A stretch of 64,000 bases of DNA from Monocercomonoides exilis (lineage: Eukaryota > Preaxostyla > Oxymonadida > Polymastigidae), in the NCBI GenBank assembly GCA_001643675.2, contig LSRY02000035.1, positions 930,001 through 994,000 on the forward strand, written 5' to 3'. Shown piece after piece: positions 21,319 to 33,010 of this stretch. The position numbers and the translations under genes are program-made. Positions within the stretch are counted from its first letter, which is position 1. The number at the start of each line of letters is the position of its first letter. The notes beneath the pieces were generated by a model that saw only the letters and a list, made by a program, of their open reading frames with translations, ran no database searches and was not told the origin of the DNA.

Positions 21319-24300
21319 ATGGAAGATGAAGAAAGCATTCATGTTTGCTTTTTTGTGAAACATTAAAGTTTTATTCCTCCTTAAAACGAGGCTTATTTTT
21401 AAAATGTGTTTTGAATGTATTATGCGAGAATTATTATTTCATTGTTTTTGTCTTTTCAAAGTGAAATGAATTATTTCATTCAATACAATTAATGTTATAA
21501 TTTTAATTATGTCTTTGATGGTTTTTATCGCTTAAACACTTCGACAGGAAACAGAATTAGATCAAAAACAAAGATTTCTTGAATTGGAGACTGAAATTAA
21601 AGAAAAAGATATTGAAATTGAAGATTTAAAGGAAGAAATACGAAAAGTTCAGCAAGAAGCTAATGAGCTCAGAGCAAGGACTTGGAGAACGCTTCAAGAG
21701 AGAGATTGCATTGCAGAAAAAGAAATTGAAGTTAGAAAATCGATTCTATCATTTATTCAGGAGCAACGAATTGCTCACGATTCTTCCTTTATGGATGAAG
21801 AAAATGAAGAAGATTTGAATCTCGAAGAAAACAAGGATGATTTATTTTCAACAAGAACTCAACAAATAATTGATCTTTTATCAAATATTTATCAAAATTT
21901 AACGAAAGAATTTCAATCATCGAAAGTACCACCACATTTAGCTTCTCCCTCATTGCCACCCCAACCAGCTCAAAAAATAAACGATCCATGTATTCCAGAA
22001 ATTCAGTCAAAAAACTCTCCACAAGCAAGTTCATGTTGCAGACAATCAGCTATTGACTCTCCTCTGACTTCTTCTCGGATTCCAAATGAAAACAAAGACC
22101 CAACTAGCTCATGTGCACAATGGCCACCGGGACATTCTTCGGAAAAAATGTGTTTTCTGGAGATGGAGGTAGAAGACGCTTGGGGGACTGCTCTGCGCTG
22201 TGAAGAAGAAGCGCGTGCAGCGAAAAGAAGGAGGCTGCAGATGGTTGAAGAGCTGAAGCATATAAACGTTTCGACGAAGGAGTTCTACGAGAGGCAGAAA
22301 AGGAAAGAGAGCGCCCTGATGGATGCGCTTCTCCACGAGACAGAAAGAAGCGAGAAGTTGGAGAAGATGAAGGAAGATGCTGAGATGAAGCTGAGCTCAT
22401 TCAGAGAGAAAATAAAAGAGCAGACTTTGGCCGATCTTTCCTCTTTGAAGCTGGAAATAAAGGATGTGACAGAAGCACTCACGCACATGCAATCCACACA
22501 ATATGTTTCTGACTATATATCTTCCCTCACTTCACCTTCCATTTCGCCACAACACCCCGAAACACCTCATTCCACATCGCTTACCACAGACGTCTGTGTG
22601 CCTGCGCCAATGCCAATGCAATCTCTTATGCCCACTTCATCGTCATCAGAAGATATCTCCAAAAAAGATCAGCCTTTGGATTATGCGACAGAAAATATTT
22701 TTTCAACTTTATCAGATAAAGATTCTTCTGAATCACCTAACATTTCAGAAAATGGAGCTGAATCTTCTCTTCCTTTATCAGCTTCTTCTTCTTCTTCTTC
22801 CACTTCCACTTCACTTTCATCTTCTGCACTTCAGATTAAATCATTTTTATCTCCGTCATTTTCAACCATTCCAACCATTTCATCTGTCCAATCACATCCA
22901 CTTCGCCATTCGCCCGGTCAGCTTGCCTTTTCTTCTCTCTGCAATCTTCTCGGCTCTTCAGCGCGGCTGTCAGCAGAATGCCGAGTTCTCCGCCGCGTCC
23001 TCCGAAAGACACAAGAGCAGCTTGACAGAGAATCAACTGCCCGGCGCCAGCTGCACGATGCGATGCAGACACTGAAAGGAAACATTCGAGTGTTGGTGAG
23101 GGTGAGGCCGATGACTGTTGGAGAAGACAGAAGCAAGAAAGGATTGGCTGAGAAGCAAAAAGGAAGCAATTCAGAGTATTCTTCTTCGACTTCTTCTTCT
23201 GCTTCGTCTTCTGCTGCTTTGACTAACCTGGATGAAGAGATTGAGAATGAGATTATCGAACAGTCAGCTCCTCTCTCTTCGTTTGAATCAGACAGCCAGA
23301 GCATCCTCAAAATAACTGGAGAAGACACAGTCGAGCTGATGCACAGAGACGCACTCTATCTGAAAATTCCTTCATCTTCGTCTTCATCTTCGTCTTCGTC
23401 TTCGGCGAATCAGCTGCAAATACCCCCAAAAGTGTTCCACTTTGACAGGGTTTTTGGGGAGAACAGCTCAACTTATGAGATCTTTCTGGAGCTACAGCCT
23501 CTTGTCACATCGCTTTTGGATGGAAAGAACGTGTGTGTTGCTGCATATGGACAGACAGGCTCTGGGAAGACGTTCACAATGCAAGGAGTGCAGCATCCAG
23601 AAAAAGGGAACCTAAAAAGCATCGGAAAGCGGAAGGAGAGGAAAGACAAGGGGCTGATTGAGCTGCTTGTGGATGAAGTGTGGAACCAGGCAGGAGAGCG
23701 GAAAATGGGGAATGAAATAGCACAGGTGCAGCTGTGGATGAGCATCTGTGAAATACGAAGAGAAAAAGTGTTCGGAATGCTGCCTTCTGACAATGCTGCC
23801 AACAAAGAGCCAAAAGTGAAGCATTCGCCGTTTGCTGCTTTGCCTCCTCTGCCTCTACAGGCATCTTCAACTTCAATAACATCCTCTTTTTCTGGTGATG
23901 GAAGCATTTTGACACAGTCAATTAAAGATTGGCTTCTCAGATGGAACCTCACTGCACAGCCTGTTTCGTCGTCAACAGCTGCACTGGATCTCATCGATGC
24001 TGCTGCCAAACAGCGAAAAACAGCTCCGACGCTGATGAATGCTACGTCTTCACGTTCACATTTTGTATGCTCACTTTTTGTTGCATCGAAAAGAAGAGTG
24101 AAAAAGCAGAAGCAGCCGAACACAAAAGCACCATCTGCACAAAATCAGCAGCAGACAAGCAAAAAAGATGCATCTTCTGAAAAGAAGGATCTTCAGAGCA
24201 TTTCAGACATTTCAAATGAAGAAGAGCAGAAGATAACAAAGGATGCTCTTAATGGTGGATCAGAACAAAACGATGAATGGGACGAAGAAGTCGTGTGCTC

Positions 24301-24862
24301 CAAATTAACGCTGATTGACCTTGCTGGCTCTGAAAATGCAGCACAGTCAGGAACAGAAGGCGCACAGCGGCTGGAATCTGCAGACATCAACAAATCTCTG
24401 GCTGCGCTTGGCTCAGTTTTGCATGCGCTTCAGATACAAACGAAGACTCAAACAAGAAAGACTCAAATATCGCAGCAAATGTCTCAACAAGGCGAAGTTA
24501 AACAAGTTGCAAAACAGCAGGCGTTGCCCAGAATACCATTTAGAGACTCGGTTTTGACGCAGCTGCTGGAAGACTCCCTTCAGATGGGATCAAAAATGAT
24601 TATGTTGATTTGCCTTTCTCCCAACAAAATGAACTACACACAAACACAATTTGCCTTGGAATTTGGTGCAAATGCTTCACGGACTGTTGGACTAAGGAAA
24701 AAAGGAGAACAAATTATTAATTTTAATCCCGGATCAGATTTGATTCTTCAAAATAAAGAACCAAAAGGAAAAGAATGGTCGAAAAAAAGTTTCGAGTTCA
24801 GACCATTGAGCTATCTCGATATATTGAGCGAAGCACAAAAAGGCAAGCAAAATGATGTTTGA
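21319..24862 (+). CDS. Kinesin-14 (C-terminal motor)
   Basis: The main exon (21548-24862) begins after a CGACAG acceptor with no ATG. A small first exon 21319-21342 (MEDEESIH) ending at a GTTTGC donor joins it in phase and is my proposed start (~1112 residues). The N-terminal ~330 residues are coiled coil with Ser/Pro linkers. The kinesin-14 neck (LKGNIRVLVRVRP) sits at ~residue 515, directly before the motor, so the motor is C-terminal and expected to be minus-end directed. Visible motor motifs: P-loop AAYGQTGSGKTFTMQG, switch I NATSSRSHF, switch II LIDLAGSEN, then DINKSLAALG and PFRDSVLTQLL. Large low-complexity inserts occur after the first strand (poly-Ser), after the P-loop region, and between switch I and II (~65 Lys/Gln/Glu-rich residues). 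Confidence 0.9.
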
Positions 24863-25181
24863 ACATGCAAAGAAAATAGATAAAGACAATTGAGACAAAT
24901 TTTTTAGTTTTCTGAATTTTGTTCCATCTGTCATTTTTGACTTTTTTTTTAGTTATTCAATAATATTTCAATATATTTTTGGATGATAAAATCGGATTTA
25001 TAATGATTTAATTGCAGAAAAAGTTTGAAACATATCTTTGATTTATTCATAAAAGAAAAAAATTTGTCACAATTTTGTACTTATTGGATCTAAATAACCA
25101 CAGTTGACTTTTCAATCCACTCATTTTTTTTGAACCGCTGTTTTTGCTCCGGTTTTCATTGATTCCAAATTAATTCGCAGA
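24863..25181. other. Intergenic spacer, kinesin to CK2 beta
   Basis: 319 bp of AT-rich sequence holding the kinesin 3' end and the CK2 beta promoter. No gene, repeat or RNA is recognised. Confidence 0.55.
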
Positions 25182-26105
25182 ATGACCGACATGTATTCAG
25201 AATCGGAATCATCTAGCGAAGACTATTGGATCAAATCTTGGATAAGCGAGCCAAAAAATTATTTTCTTGTTAGAGTGCCTCAGTCATTTATTTTAGATGA
25301 GTTTAATCTATTTGGACTTTCAAGATATGTTTTCCATTGCGAAGAGGCACTTTCAGCCCTTTTAGACGAAGAAGATGAAGACAGTGAATCTGATCTTCAA
25401 TTAATTGATCTTGAAGCGCAAAAACTTTATGGATACATTCATCAACGATTTCTTACAACAAGCGCTGGCCTTAGAGAAGTGAAATATAAATATAAGAAAA
25501 AGCAATTTGGAGTATGCCCTCGTCTCAGTTGTTGCGACCAGCCACTTCTTCCATGTGGACTCTCAGAAAGTTTTGGAAAGGGAACCGTTCATGTGTTTTG
25601 CCCTCGTTGCGAAAATGTATATTTTGTTTTAAATCGTGAGAAAGGAGGTTTGAGATTGATTTTTGGTATATTATGAAAATATTTGACCTTTATTTTCTTT
25701 AAAATATTTTTATTTGAAAAAAAAATGTATTTTTCTTAAGTTATTGATGGAGCAAATTTTGGTCCAGCATTTCCTCACTTATTTCTCATGACATATCCCG
25801 AATATCGTCCAGACACCAGTGAAAAGAATGAAACTGGATTTGAACCAATTGTGCAGTCTCTTCATCTGCTGAAAACAACATACATTCAACAAATAAGAGC
25901 TCAACAAATAAGAGAAGGAGTTCTGAGAGAGACATTTTTGAATAGCGATGAAACAGCACACGTTACACCATTTCCATCGCCAGCATCTTCGACATCTCCG
26001 TTTGGGTATCATACAACCGATAGCGGAAAAATAGATTTTGGTGAGTCAGAATCTTCATCAGAAAGTTTCTCAACAAGTTTTTCATCATCATTCCCAGATC
26101 ATTGA
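25182..26105 (+). CDS. CSNK2B: Casein kinase II regulatory (beta) subunit
   Basis: Exons 25182-25647 and 25741-26105 join to 276 residues. Family landmarks: SWISEPKNYFLVRVP near the start, FNLFGLS, an acidic EEDEDSESD loop, LYGYIHQRFLTT, FGVCPRLSC followed by QPLLPCGLS, the second zinc pair FCPRCENVY, and after the intron DGANFGPAFPHLFLMTYPEYRP. Four Cys (CPRLSC and CPRC, plus the adjacent Cys) form the zinc site that makes the beta dimer on which two catalytic alpha subunits dock. The C-terminal ~80 residues are extended and Ser-rich compared with the ~215-residue animal protein. Confidence 0.95.
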
Positions 26106-26976
26106 CAGCTGAATATACATTGTGGCTAATATGAGGTTAGAGTCAAACACAAATCTAATGGAATTCTTGCCTCTCCTTCCTTTTTTTATTGAACATTAAA
26201 GTGCAATGAATTGTTTTATGTCGTCGTGAAATTGATGAGCCTTTCGGAAAGTCATTTGAATGCTTCTCTTTTCCATGTACTTTCTTTTTGTATTTAGCCT
26301 TTTCTTGTACTTTTTATTTATTTATTTTTTAAATAATTGCTTAGAAATAAAAATTATTTTAATTTCCTTTAAATCTGTTTAGTTTTTTTAAAGAAGAAAC
26401 ATGATTGAGTATTCTAGTAACAGTTTTTCGAGATAATTGAAAAATGTCTTGAGCACCAAAATGATGCTTGCTGATATGGGGAAAGAACGAAAGCAAAATA
26501 GAAATCATTGATTAATAAAAAAGAGACGAAAAATACAATTTTGAAAAATATCAATGAACGAATATTCATACACGATGAATACAAAAATCATATAAAATGA
26601 TAAATGCCTACAAAAAGGCAAAAGTTACGTTCAATAATCAAATTGCCAAACAAAAATGACAAAAAAATAACTTGTAACAACAGATTTGTAGATGTATGTA
26701 TAAATAAGGATTTCAGCGTAGTTCAAAGAAAGGTAGTTGAAATAATACACATACAAACGGACATGCAAAATCTAAAAAGAAGACAATCCAATGCATTTGC
26801 TAAAGAACACATTGAAGAGCAGTGAAAAAAGAGGAAATAACAAAAAGAAAGATAAAAAAAGAAAAAAAAGAAGATTCGTTCTCTCTGATTTGAATATTAT
26901 AACAAAAATATTCACTCATTTATTCACTCACTCCTTCATTCATTCATTCGTTCATTCATTCACATTCTAAACAGCA
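26106..26976. other. AT-rich intergenic region
   Basis: 871 bp between the CK2 beta stop and the transporter stop (convergent). A 73-residue Lys/Asn-rich frame at 26604-26825 is A-rich chance sequence. Near 26925-26960 there is a short tandem CATT/CACT tract (about ten TTCATTCA-like units). Nothing else is seen. Confidence 0.55.
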
Positions 26977-29900
26977 CTAAAGATCCATCAACAGCCCGGT
27001 TCCATAGAAGATAGAGTTGATGAGAATATAACAGACAATTGTGACAGTCCCACCGTATTTGAAGTAGTCGCCGGGTGTCAAATATGGCTGGTGGTTGTCG
27101 TCCTCCACAGCATAACAGCACATGTTGGGGAACGACGCAACTGTCAGAAGCATCGGAGGAGACACGTGGAGTGCACACGCCATCAGCTGTTAAGGAAAAA
27201 TAAAAAATGATGAAAAAACAATAATGTAAATTTTTAATATAAAAATTATTTAATTTATTCACAGTTAAGATGAAGCAAATAATCAAAAGAGATGCATACA
27301 ATCAATTCAACATGGAACTGTGAACCAGCAATGATAGAGTTCACAATAGGGATCAGAACAATCGCAGCCACCGTGTGTGACACGAATATTGAGATGAATG
27401 CCACGACGAGTGTGAGGATGAGCAGCTGCACGTAAATGTTGAGCGTGCTGAAGGAAGGGCCAAAGAGCTCTGAGATCAGTTGCAGCAGCTGCGACGACTT
27501 GATCGACTCGCCCAGTGCTCCTCCGCCGAGCACAAGGAGAATCATATTCCACGGCAGCTGTGTGATGTCTGTGCGGGGCACGAGATTGAAGCCGAAGAAG
27601 ATGCACAGCGGGATAAGCGCGACAATAGCCTCGTTGCCTAAGAAAGGAGCATAGCTGATGATGAACCAGAAGACGATGGTGACAACAGACACCACTGCCA
27701 CCACAACCTGCTTGATTGTCCATTTGTGACTGGAAGGTGGAGTGAAGGGCACTTCTTTGATGTCTATTTTGTAGAAGCACCGCAGAAAGACTACGCAAAC
27801 AATTGTTGACACCACAGTTACCGGAAGCGCTCCAATGGTCCTGCGAATGGAAAAAGAAATATTCATAAATTAATAAGCAATTTCATATTTATATATATCA
27901 TAACAGTAAATTTATTATTTATTTTTATTAATCAAAAAAATGATACATACCATTTTCCAAAATCAATCTTTGAGTGATCGTTCATCGCCTTGTTGATGGC
28001 TTCCAGCCCAACCATACTCTGCGGCGATGCAAGCGGTGTTGCCATGCCAGCCACATTGCCTGCCATTGCAATCGACAAAAGAAGCATCTTCGAAAATCCA
28101 CCGCGCACTGGAATTTCTCTGAGCACAGGCAGAATAAGTGAGATGATCAGAACAGTTGAGGAGATGTTGGAGATGAACATCGTCAGAAGATACTGCAGAA
28201 CAGTCACAATAATCAGAAACACGACAGGTTTGCGTGCGATTTTGAAGTGTAAGACAGCTGTTGCGATCTTCAGATCGAGTCCCGTGTGTGTCATGGCCAG
28301 TGCAATTGCATAGCCTCCCATTGCCAAATACGGTGTGTTAGAGATCGTCGATGTTATCAATCGTGTTGCATTTTCCTTCCAGTCTCCTTGCAGCACATTC
28401 ATTACCTGCGCCAGAAACGGAATAAACAGAGCAGTGACATGTGTCGGTAAGGCGTCTGTTGCCCACAAAATGGATGCCCAGATGAGCAGACCGAGACAGC
28501 GCATCTGTTTCGCAATGTTGTCCTTCCACGGAAACACGCCCATCACAATCAGCACCACAAACGAGATGATGACCCAGTGGTACTTCACGTGGAAGTACGC
28601 TGGCGACGGCGCTTTCCCAGTGGTGGACGAACCAGACGTCGTCTTCTCGCTCTCTTCTTCCCCAATCATCTGCGTGGCTGAGCCCTTTCCTGGAGTCTGC
28701 GCCAAGTCCACCGGAGTCATTGGCCGCACACCCATCTCTTCGCCTCTCGCAAGAAAGCGGTTGCGCACATCGATCAGCTCGCCTTTGCCTTGAATTGTGG
28801 ATATCTGAGCACGCTGGCGGAAGGCGGCATACTCCCCAAGAATGGTGTTTTTCTTCCACGCAACCTGCGCTTCAGTTGAACTGCGGATATCAAACAGTAA
28901 TTCTTCTTGCAGCTTTTCTTTTTCGTCTGGCTCCAGCGACATCTGACCAAGCAGCTTCGGGTTTGTTGCACCTGCATACTTCACAGAAGAGAATGTGTCC
29001 ACATACAGCTGCTGGATCTGCTCAACAATCGCACTAATTGTAGGTAGCGCATCAAACTCTGCGCGCTCTTCTTTCTCCATTTGCATTTTCTCATCTGTCA
29101 CAAGAGAAGAAATCGAACCTGTTGCAGGATCGTCCACAGACACCATCTTTTCAAGCTTTTTCAGAATCTTCCGAAATCCCTCTTTATTTACAACAACAAA
29201 ATTCTCTATTTCTGTGCAATCTACAGAAAGATCAAGAAAGGCTCGCTTCAGCTCTAACACAGCTCCCTTTGTTGGTGCTGTGGCTGCAGCGCGATTTTTG
29301 ATCTCACTTACTCGAGCAAATACAGCGGCCATTGCTTCTTTGCAAAAGGCTATAACTTTATTTTTTTCTTCTTCAAACAGAGCGCTCCATTTTGCAACGC
29401 AGTCATGTAACGAAACCATCGACACAGAAAATGATGATGAAGCAGGCATTGCTTGATCACTGCTGGATGCAGACTGAGAAGTCGAAGATGTTGTAAGGAT
29501 TGATTCCATCTGAGCATCATTGTCCTCTGTTTCTTCTGGTTCGTCGTGTAATAGTGTTGTTGGTGATGATGAAGGATCAATTAAGGATTCTGAACGAACT
29601 TCTTCATCTCCCTCAAGAATTGGAGGTGAAACATTCTCTGAATCCGGCTCTACCCTCACCATTGGAATAAATTTCGTATTGTCTCCCATCCCTTCCTCGG
29701 CTTCAGGAGGGGCACTCGAGATTCCAGTTGTTTTACGAGGTTTATGAGTTTGGATAACTTCTGGAACGGATGTACTTAAATCATTCTGATCACTTTGTAA
29801 AAATCTTTTATTTATATAAGGAGCAAATATAGTTTTTATATTTTTTTTCAAAAGTTTGTACTATTCATTGGAAAAATATCAAAAAAATGAAAAATTGGAA

Positions 29901-29977
29901 ATGAGATGAAATACATTTATATAATGTGCCTTCCATCTGTCCACTGCTATAAACTGCAATTGTCTACTAAATTTCAT
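26977..29977 (-). CDS. SPX-domain SLC13/DASS transporter (Pho87/90/91-like phosphate)
   Basis: Exons 29915-29977, 27951-29860, 27300-27840 and 26977-27186 give 907 residues, ending in TAG. The 21-residue first exon MKFSRQLQFIAVDRWKAHYI(N) is the classic SPX N-terminal helix and continues as YKLLKKNIKTI in exon 2, which decides the start. A long acidic Ser/Pro loop interrupts SPX before its second half (FEEEKNKVIAFC, NFVVVNKEGFRKILKKLEK). From ~residue 465 on, ten or more hydrophobic helices carry DASS-type motifs: SNISSTVLIISLILPV, GNVAGMATPLASPQS, LGGGALGES, FVSHTVAAIVLIPIV. SPX domains bind inositol pyrophosphates and gate phosphate transport in yeast Pho90/Pho91. The likely role is low-affinity phosphate uptake or vacuolar export; the substrate is inferred from the domain combination. 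Confidence 0.9.
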
Positions 29978-30181
29978 GTTTTATATACTCTATCAAATTC
30001 CTATTAAGAAAAAAACGAAATGAATGATAATTGTGAGGTTTTATTCCCATCATCTTCCCCATTATTTTGAAAAAATATGGGTGTATAAAACATGGAGCAC
30101 AAAAAATTCTAATTTTAATTTGCGTTAAAAAATTATATTTATTTAACAAAAAATTAATTTATATGAAATAAAATTGAATTT

Positions 30182-31830
30182 TCATTCGTATTCTTCGTCG
30201 TCATCTTCTTCCTCATCTGGATCAGCATCTTCTTGATAATCTTCTTCAGGTTCTTCATCCGGTTCTTCATCTTGTTCCGCATCCATCTGTTCTTGTGATT
30301 CCTCTCGTTCAGTTGACCCCAGAATTGAATCTTCTTGTTCATTAGCTTCCTCCTGTTCTGTCTCATCTCTAGATTCTGGCTCGGCCTCTGCCTCAGCCTC
30401 AGCCTCAGCCTCAGCTTCTGCTTCTGCTTCTGTCTTTGCTTCAGCTTCGGCTGCTTCTCTTTCCAAACGCTCTTTCTCCTCCTGAAACAGATCATCAGTA
30501 GTAAAATCAATGGAAAAAAAAAAGATTATAAGATTCACATGAAATCAATTAAACAGGCAAACCTCCTCCTTACGTCTTCTTTCTTCTTCTTCTTCTTTTC
30601 TTCTCAACTCTTCCTGTTCCTTTTCTTCTCTTATTCTTTGCTCCTCCTCCTCTCTGATTCTGTCTTCTTCTTCTTTCTTCAATCTCTCTTCTTCTTCCTT
30701 CTGCAACCTCTCCTCTTCCTTCCTTTGCCTTTCCTCTTCTTCTCTCTGTTCTGTCATTTCTACAGCCATTTGCAGCTCTTCATCTGTCACTTTCTTTCCA
30801 TCCAGTCGATCCAGCGTTGGAATATGCGCCAGCACCTCTATCCGATAGTTGTCTTCCAGTTCTGCTGCAAATGGGTTTCCGAGCAGTTTCAGATGCCTCA
30901 GACGCGGAAGAAGCTCGAGCGAATCAAGCTCTTTGATATCGCTTATTTTGTTGTGTGATAGATCCAACTCAACTAAAGAAGAGAGAGAACCGCTGGGAAG
31001 TGAAGAGAAATTTTCGATTTGATTATATGACATGTTAAGACGCAAAAGATTTTGACAAGAAGTGAGTCCAGAAAGATCGGTTATAAGATTGCCAGCCTAT
31101 TTCAGTAAATTTCACAACAATTTTTTTTTTAACAGAATTATTTGTTCGCTTCAAAAAATGAAAAAAAAAATTAATGCAAACCAAATCCAACTCTTCAAGG
31201 TTTGGATTGAGGCCTTCGCAAGTTGTAAGGTTATTTGCTCGAACCTCCAAAAATCGAAGTGGCATTGTCGGAGGTGATAATCCAGAAAGTTTATTTATTC
31301 GATTTCCATTCAGATTTAATGATGATAATAAAGGATGAAGAAATGAATCTTCATCAAGATCTTCTATTCTATTTTCACTTAGATTTAAAACTTGAAGAGT
31401 GGGACGTTTTGCAATAAATGGATTTTTTATTCTATTTTGTGACAAATCAACGACAACAAGATTGTTTAAAAGTCCGCCACTCAAAGGACTGATATCTTCA
31501 ATTAAATTTTTTGAGAAATTGATAAATCTTAAATGTCTGTAATTCTCGATAACATCAATTCGTTCAATTTTCATATCAGGCATTGACAATTTTGTATAAG
31601 CTTGAGACATTCCCTCTCCTGAAACAATTTTTCAACGCGTAATTAATAAAAAATTTGAAAAATGAATCATGAAAAATATTCTTTACAAAATTAAAATTAA
31701 AAATGCAACAAATACCAGTTCTTTGTAGGTGAGATAAGCAAACGCCAATCATTTCTGCAGTAAGTGGAATTCCTTTCTGCTCAATTATGCGCCTCGGCTT
31801 TTTTGAGGTTTCATCTAAATTATCGCTCAT
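30182..31830 (-). CDS. LRRC23: LRRC23-like leucine-rich repeat protein (radial spoke)
   Basis: Exons 31716-31830, 31182-31618, 30563-31096 and 30182-30481 give 461 residues. The N-terminus IPLTAEMIGVCLSHLQRTGEG followed by SQAYTKLSM matches the LRRC23 leader (LTEDM...LCKTGNGLAHAYVKL type). About eight LRRs follow (~60-290; e.g. LRFINFSKNLIEDISPL, LVVVDLSQNRIKN, LEELDLAGNLITDL, LVELDLSHNKISDI), then a cap HLKLLGNPFA with LAHIPTLDRLDGKKV. The C-terminal ~170 residues are a long Glu/Arg/Lys helix, an Ala-Glu repeat and an acidic tail ending DDDEEYE, longer than in animals. LRRC23 is a component of the axonemal radial spoke 3 head. Together with the WDR92-like gene it argues for a motile cilium. 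Confidence 0.85.
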
Positions 31831-32052
31831 TAACGAAAATGAGGCACTTTTTCTTTTATTCAAACGAATACCCTTAATTTATATTTTTTAATTAAAATTT
31901 TTAAGAGAACGAATGTAGTGTTCAATTTTCTTAAAATTTCGTATTTATTAATTAAAATTGATCTTTAATTGATGAAATCTCTTGAATTTCATCAAAAGTA
32001 TTGTTTATTAAAAAAACTGATTATAATAGTTGATTTTCAACATCATAATTTT

Positions 32053-32745
32053 TCAAGTGAACGTATATATTCTTGAGCAAACATCTCGGGCAATCCACGC
32101 AAATCCTTCTGAAATTCCTTCACCTGTCATAGCAGATGTAGCCTCAATGTGCCAACTTCGACCTTTAACAATCTCAGTAAGATTCATTTCCTTAATAATT
32201 TGTTCGGAAGTCATTGCACCATGAATATCTTGTTTATTTGCCAATAATAATAAAGATGCACCTGCAAGCTTTTCAGCTTTCAAAACTTTGCTTAGTTCAG
32301 TTATTCCTTCAAAAAATCGTGAAGGATCTGTACTGTCAATAACCCAGATAATCCCTTCAGTTTTTTCGAAATAATTTCTCCAATATGGCCTAATAAAAGA
32401 TTGCCCTCCAATGTCCCAAATGTTCATCTTAATTCTTGAAAGTGTTAAATAAAAATTTCGATAATAAACATAAAAAATATCAATTGCATACTTATCAAAC
32501 ATAAATGTTTCAATTTTAAATCCACGAGTTGGACTAACTTTGCTTGTATCTTCTTTTTTCAATTTTTTCATAATTGTTGTTTTCCCTGCTCCATCAAGAC
32601 CACTTTAATGTTTTGAAAAAAATAAGACAGTTTTGATAAAATCTGATATCTTATTTCAATGGCATATTGAAAATGCACACATAAGTAGAATTCGCATCTC
32701 TCTCTCTTTCAGCTTCAACTTTCTAAGAAAAGAAAGCAATCCCAT
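32053..32745 (-). CDS. ARL2: ARL2-like small GTPase
   Basis: Exons 32681-32745, 32492-32602 and 32053-32434 give 185 residues (human ARL2 has 184). N-terminus MGLLSFLRKLKLKEREMRIL; Gly2 is present but ARL2 is not normally myristoylated. G1 is GLDGAGKT, G2 SPTRGF, G3 WDIGGQ, G4 NKQD, and TSA is at the G5 position. SYWRNYFE-like RPYWRNYFEKTEG and the C-terminal CSRIYTFT favour ARL2 over ARL3. ARL2 works with tubulin cofactor D in alpha/beta-tubulin assembly and in releasing lipidated cargo. The Gln in WDIGGQ is the expected catalytic residue. Introns have GTGTG and GTATG donors. Confidence 0.92.
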
Positions 32746-33010
32746 TTAAAAATTAAGTTTATTATAAATAATCTTATATAAATGATCAAAATAACGTTGG
32801 TAAAATTGTTAAATAAAGTTTTTAAATATATTATTTAAAATCAAATGTGCATTGGATAATTAATTTGTCTGAACAAAGAATAAAAAAATATTCGGTGCAA
32901 GTTCCACAACTATATTCACTTTTCACACAATATCTCCTAATAATCTTCCTTTCATAACTCTATCTCTCAAAAGTTGACAGTCAACATCACAACGTAATCG
33001 CTGAGTCTTT

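Noticed and set aside
26604-26825. 73-residue Lys/Asn-rich frame
   Set aside because: A-rich composition, no splice context, no family resemblance; expected by chance in such sequence.
29849-29851. TTG at 29851 as start of the SPX transporter
   Set aside because: It lies inside the SPX helix; an upstream exon with ATG at 29977 restores the complete domain in phase.
30300-30470. Ala-Glu/Gln repeat region as a separate gene or repeat element
   Set aside because: It is the in-frame last exon of the LRRC23-like gene (300 bp, exact codon multiple).
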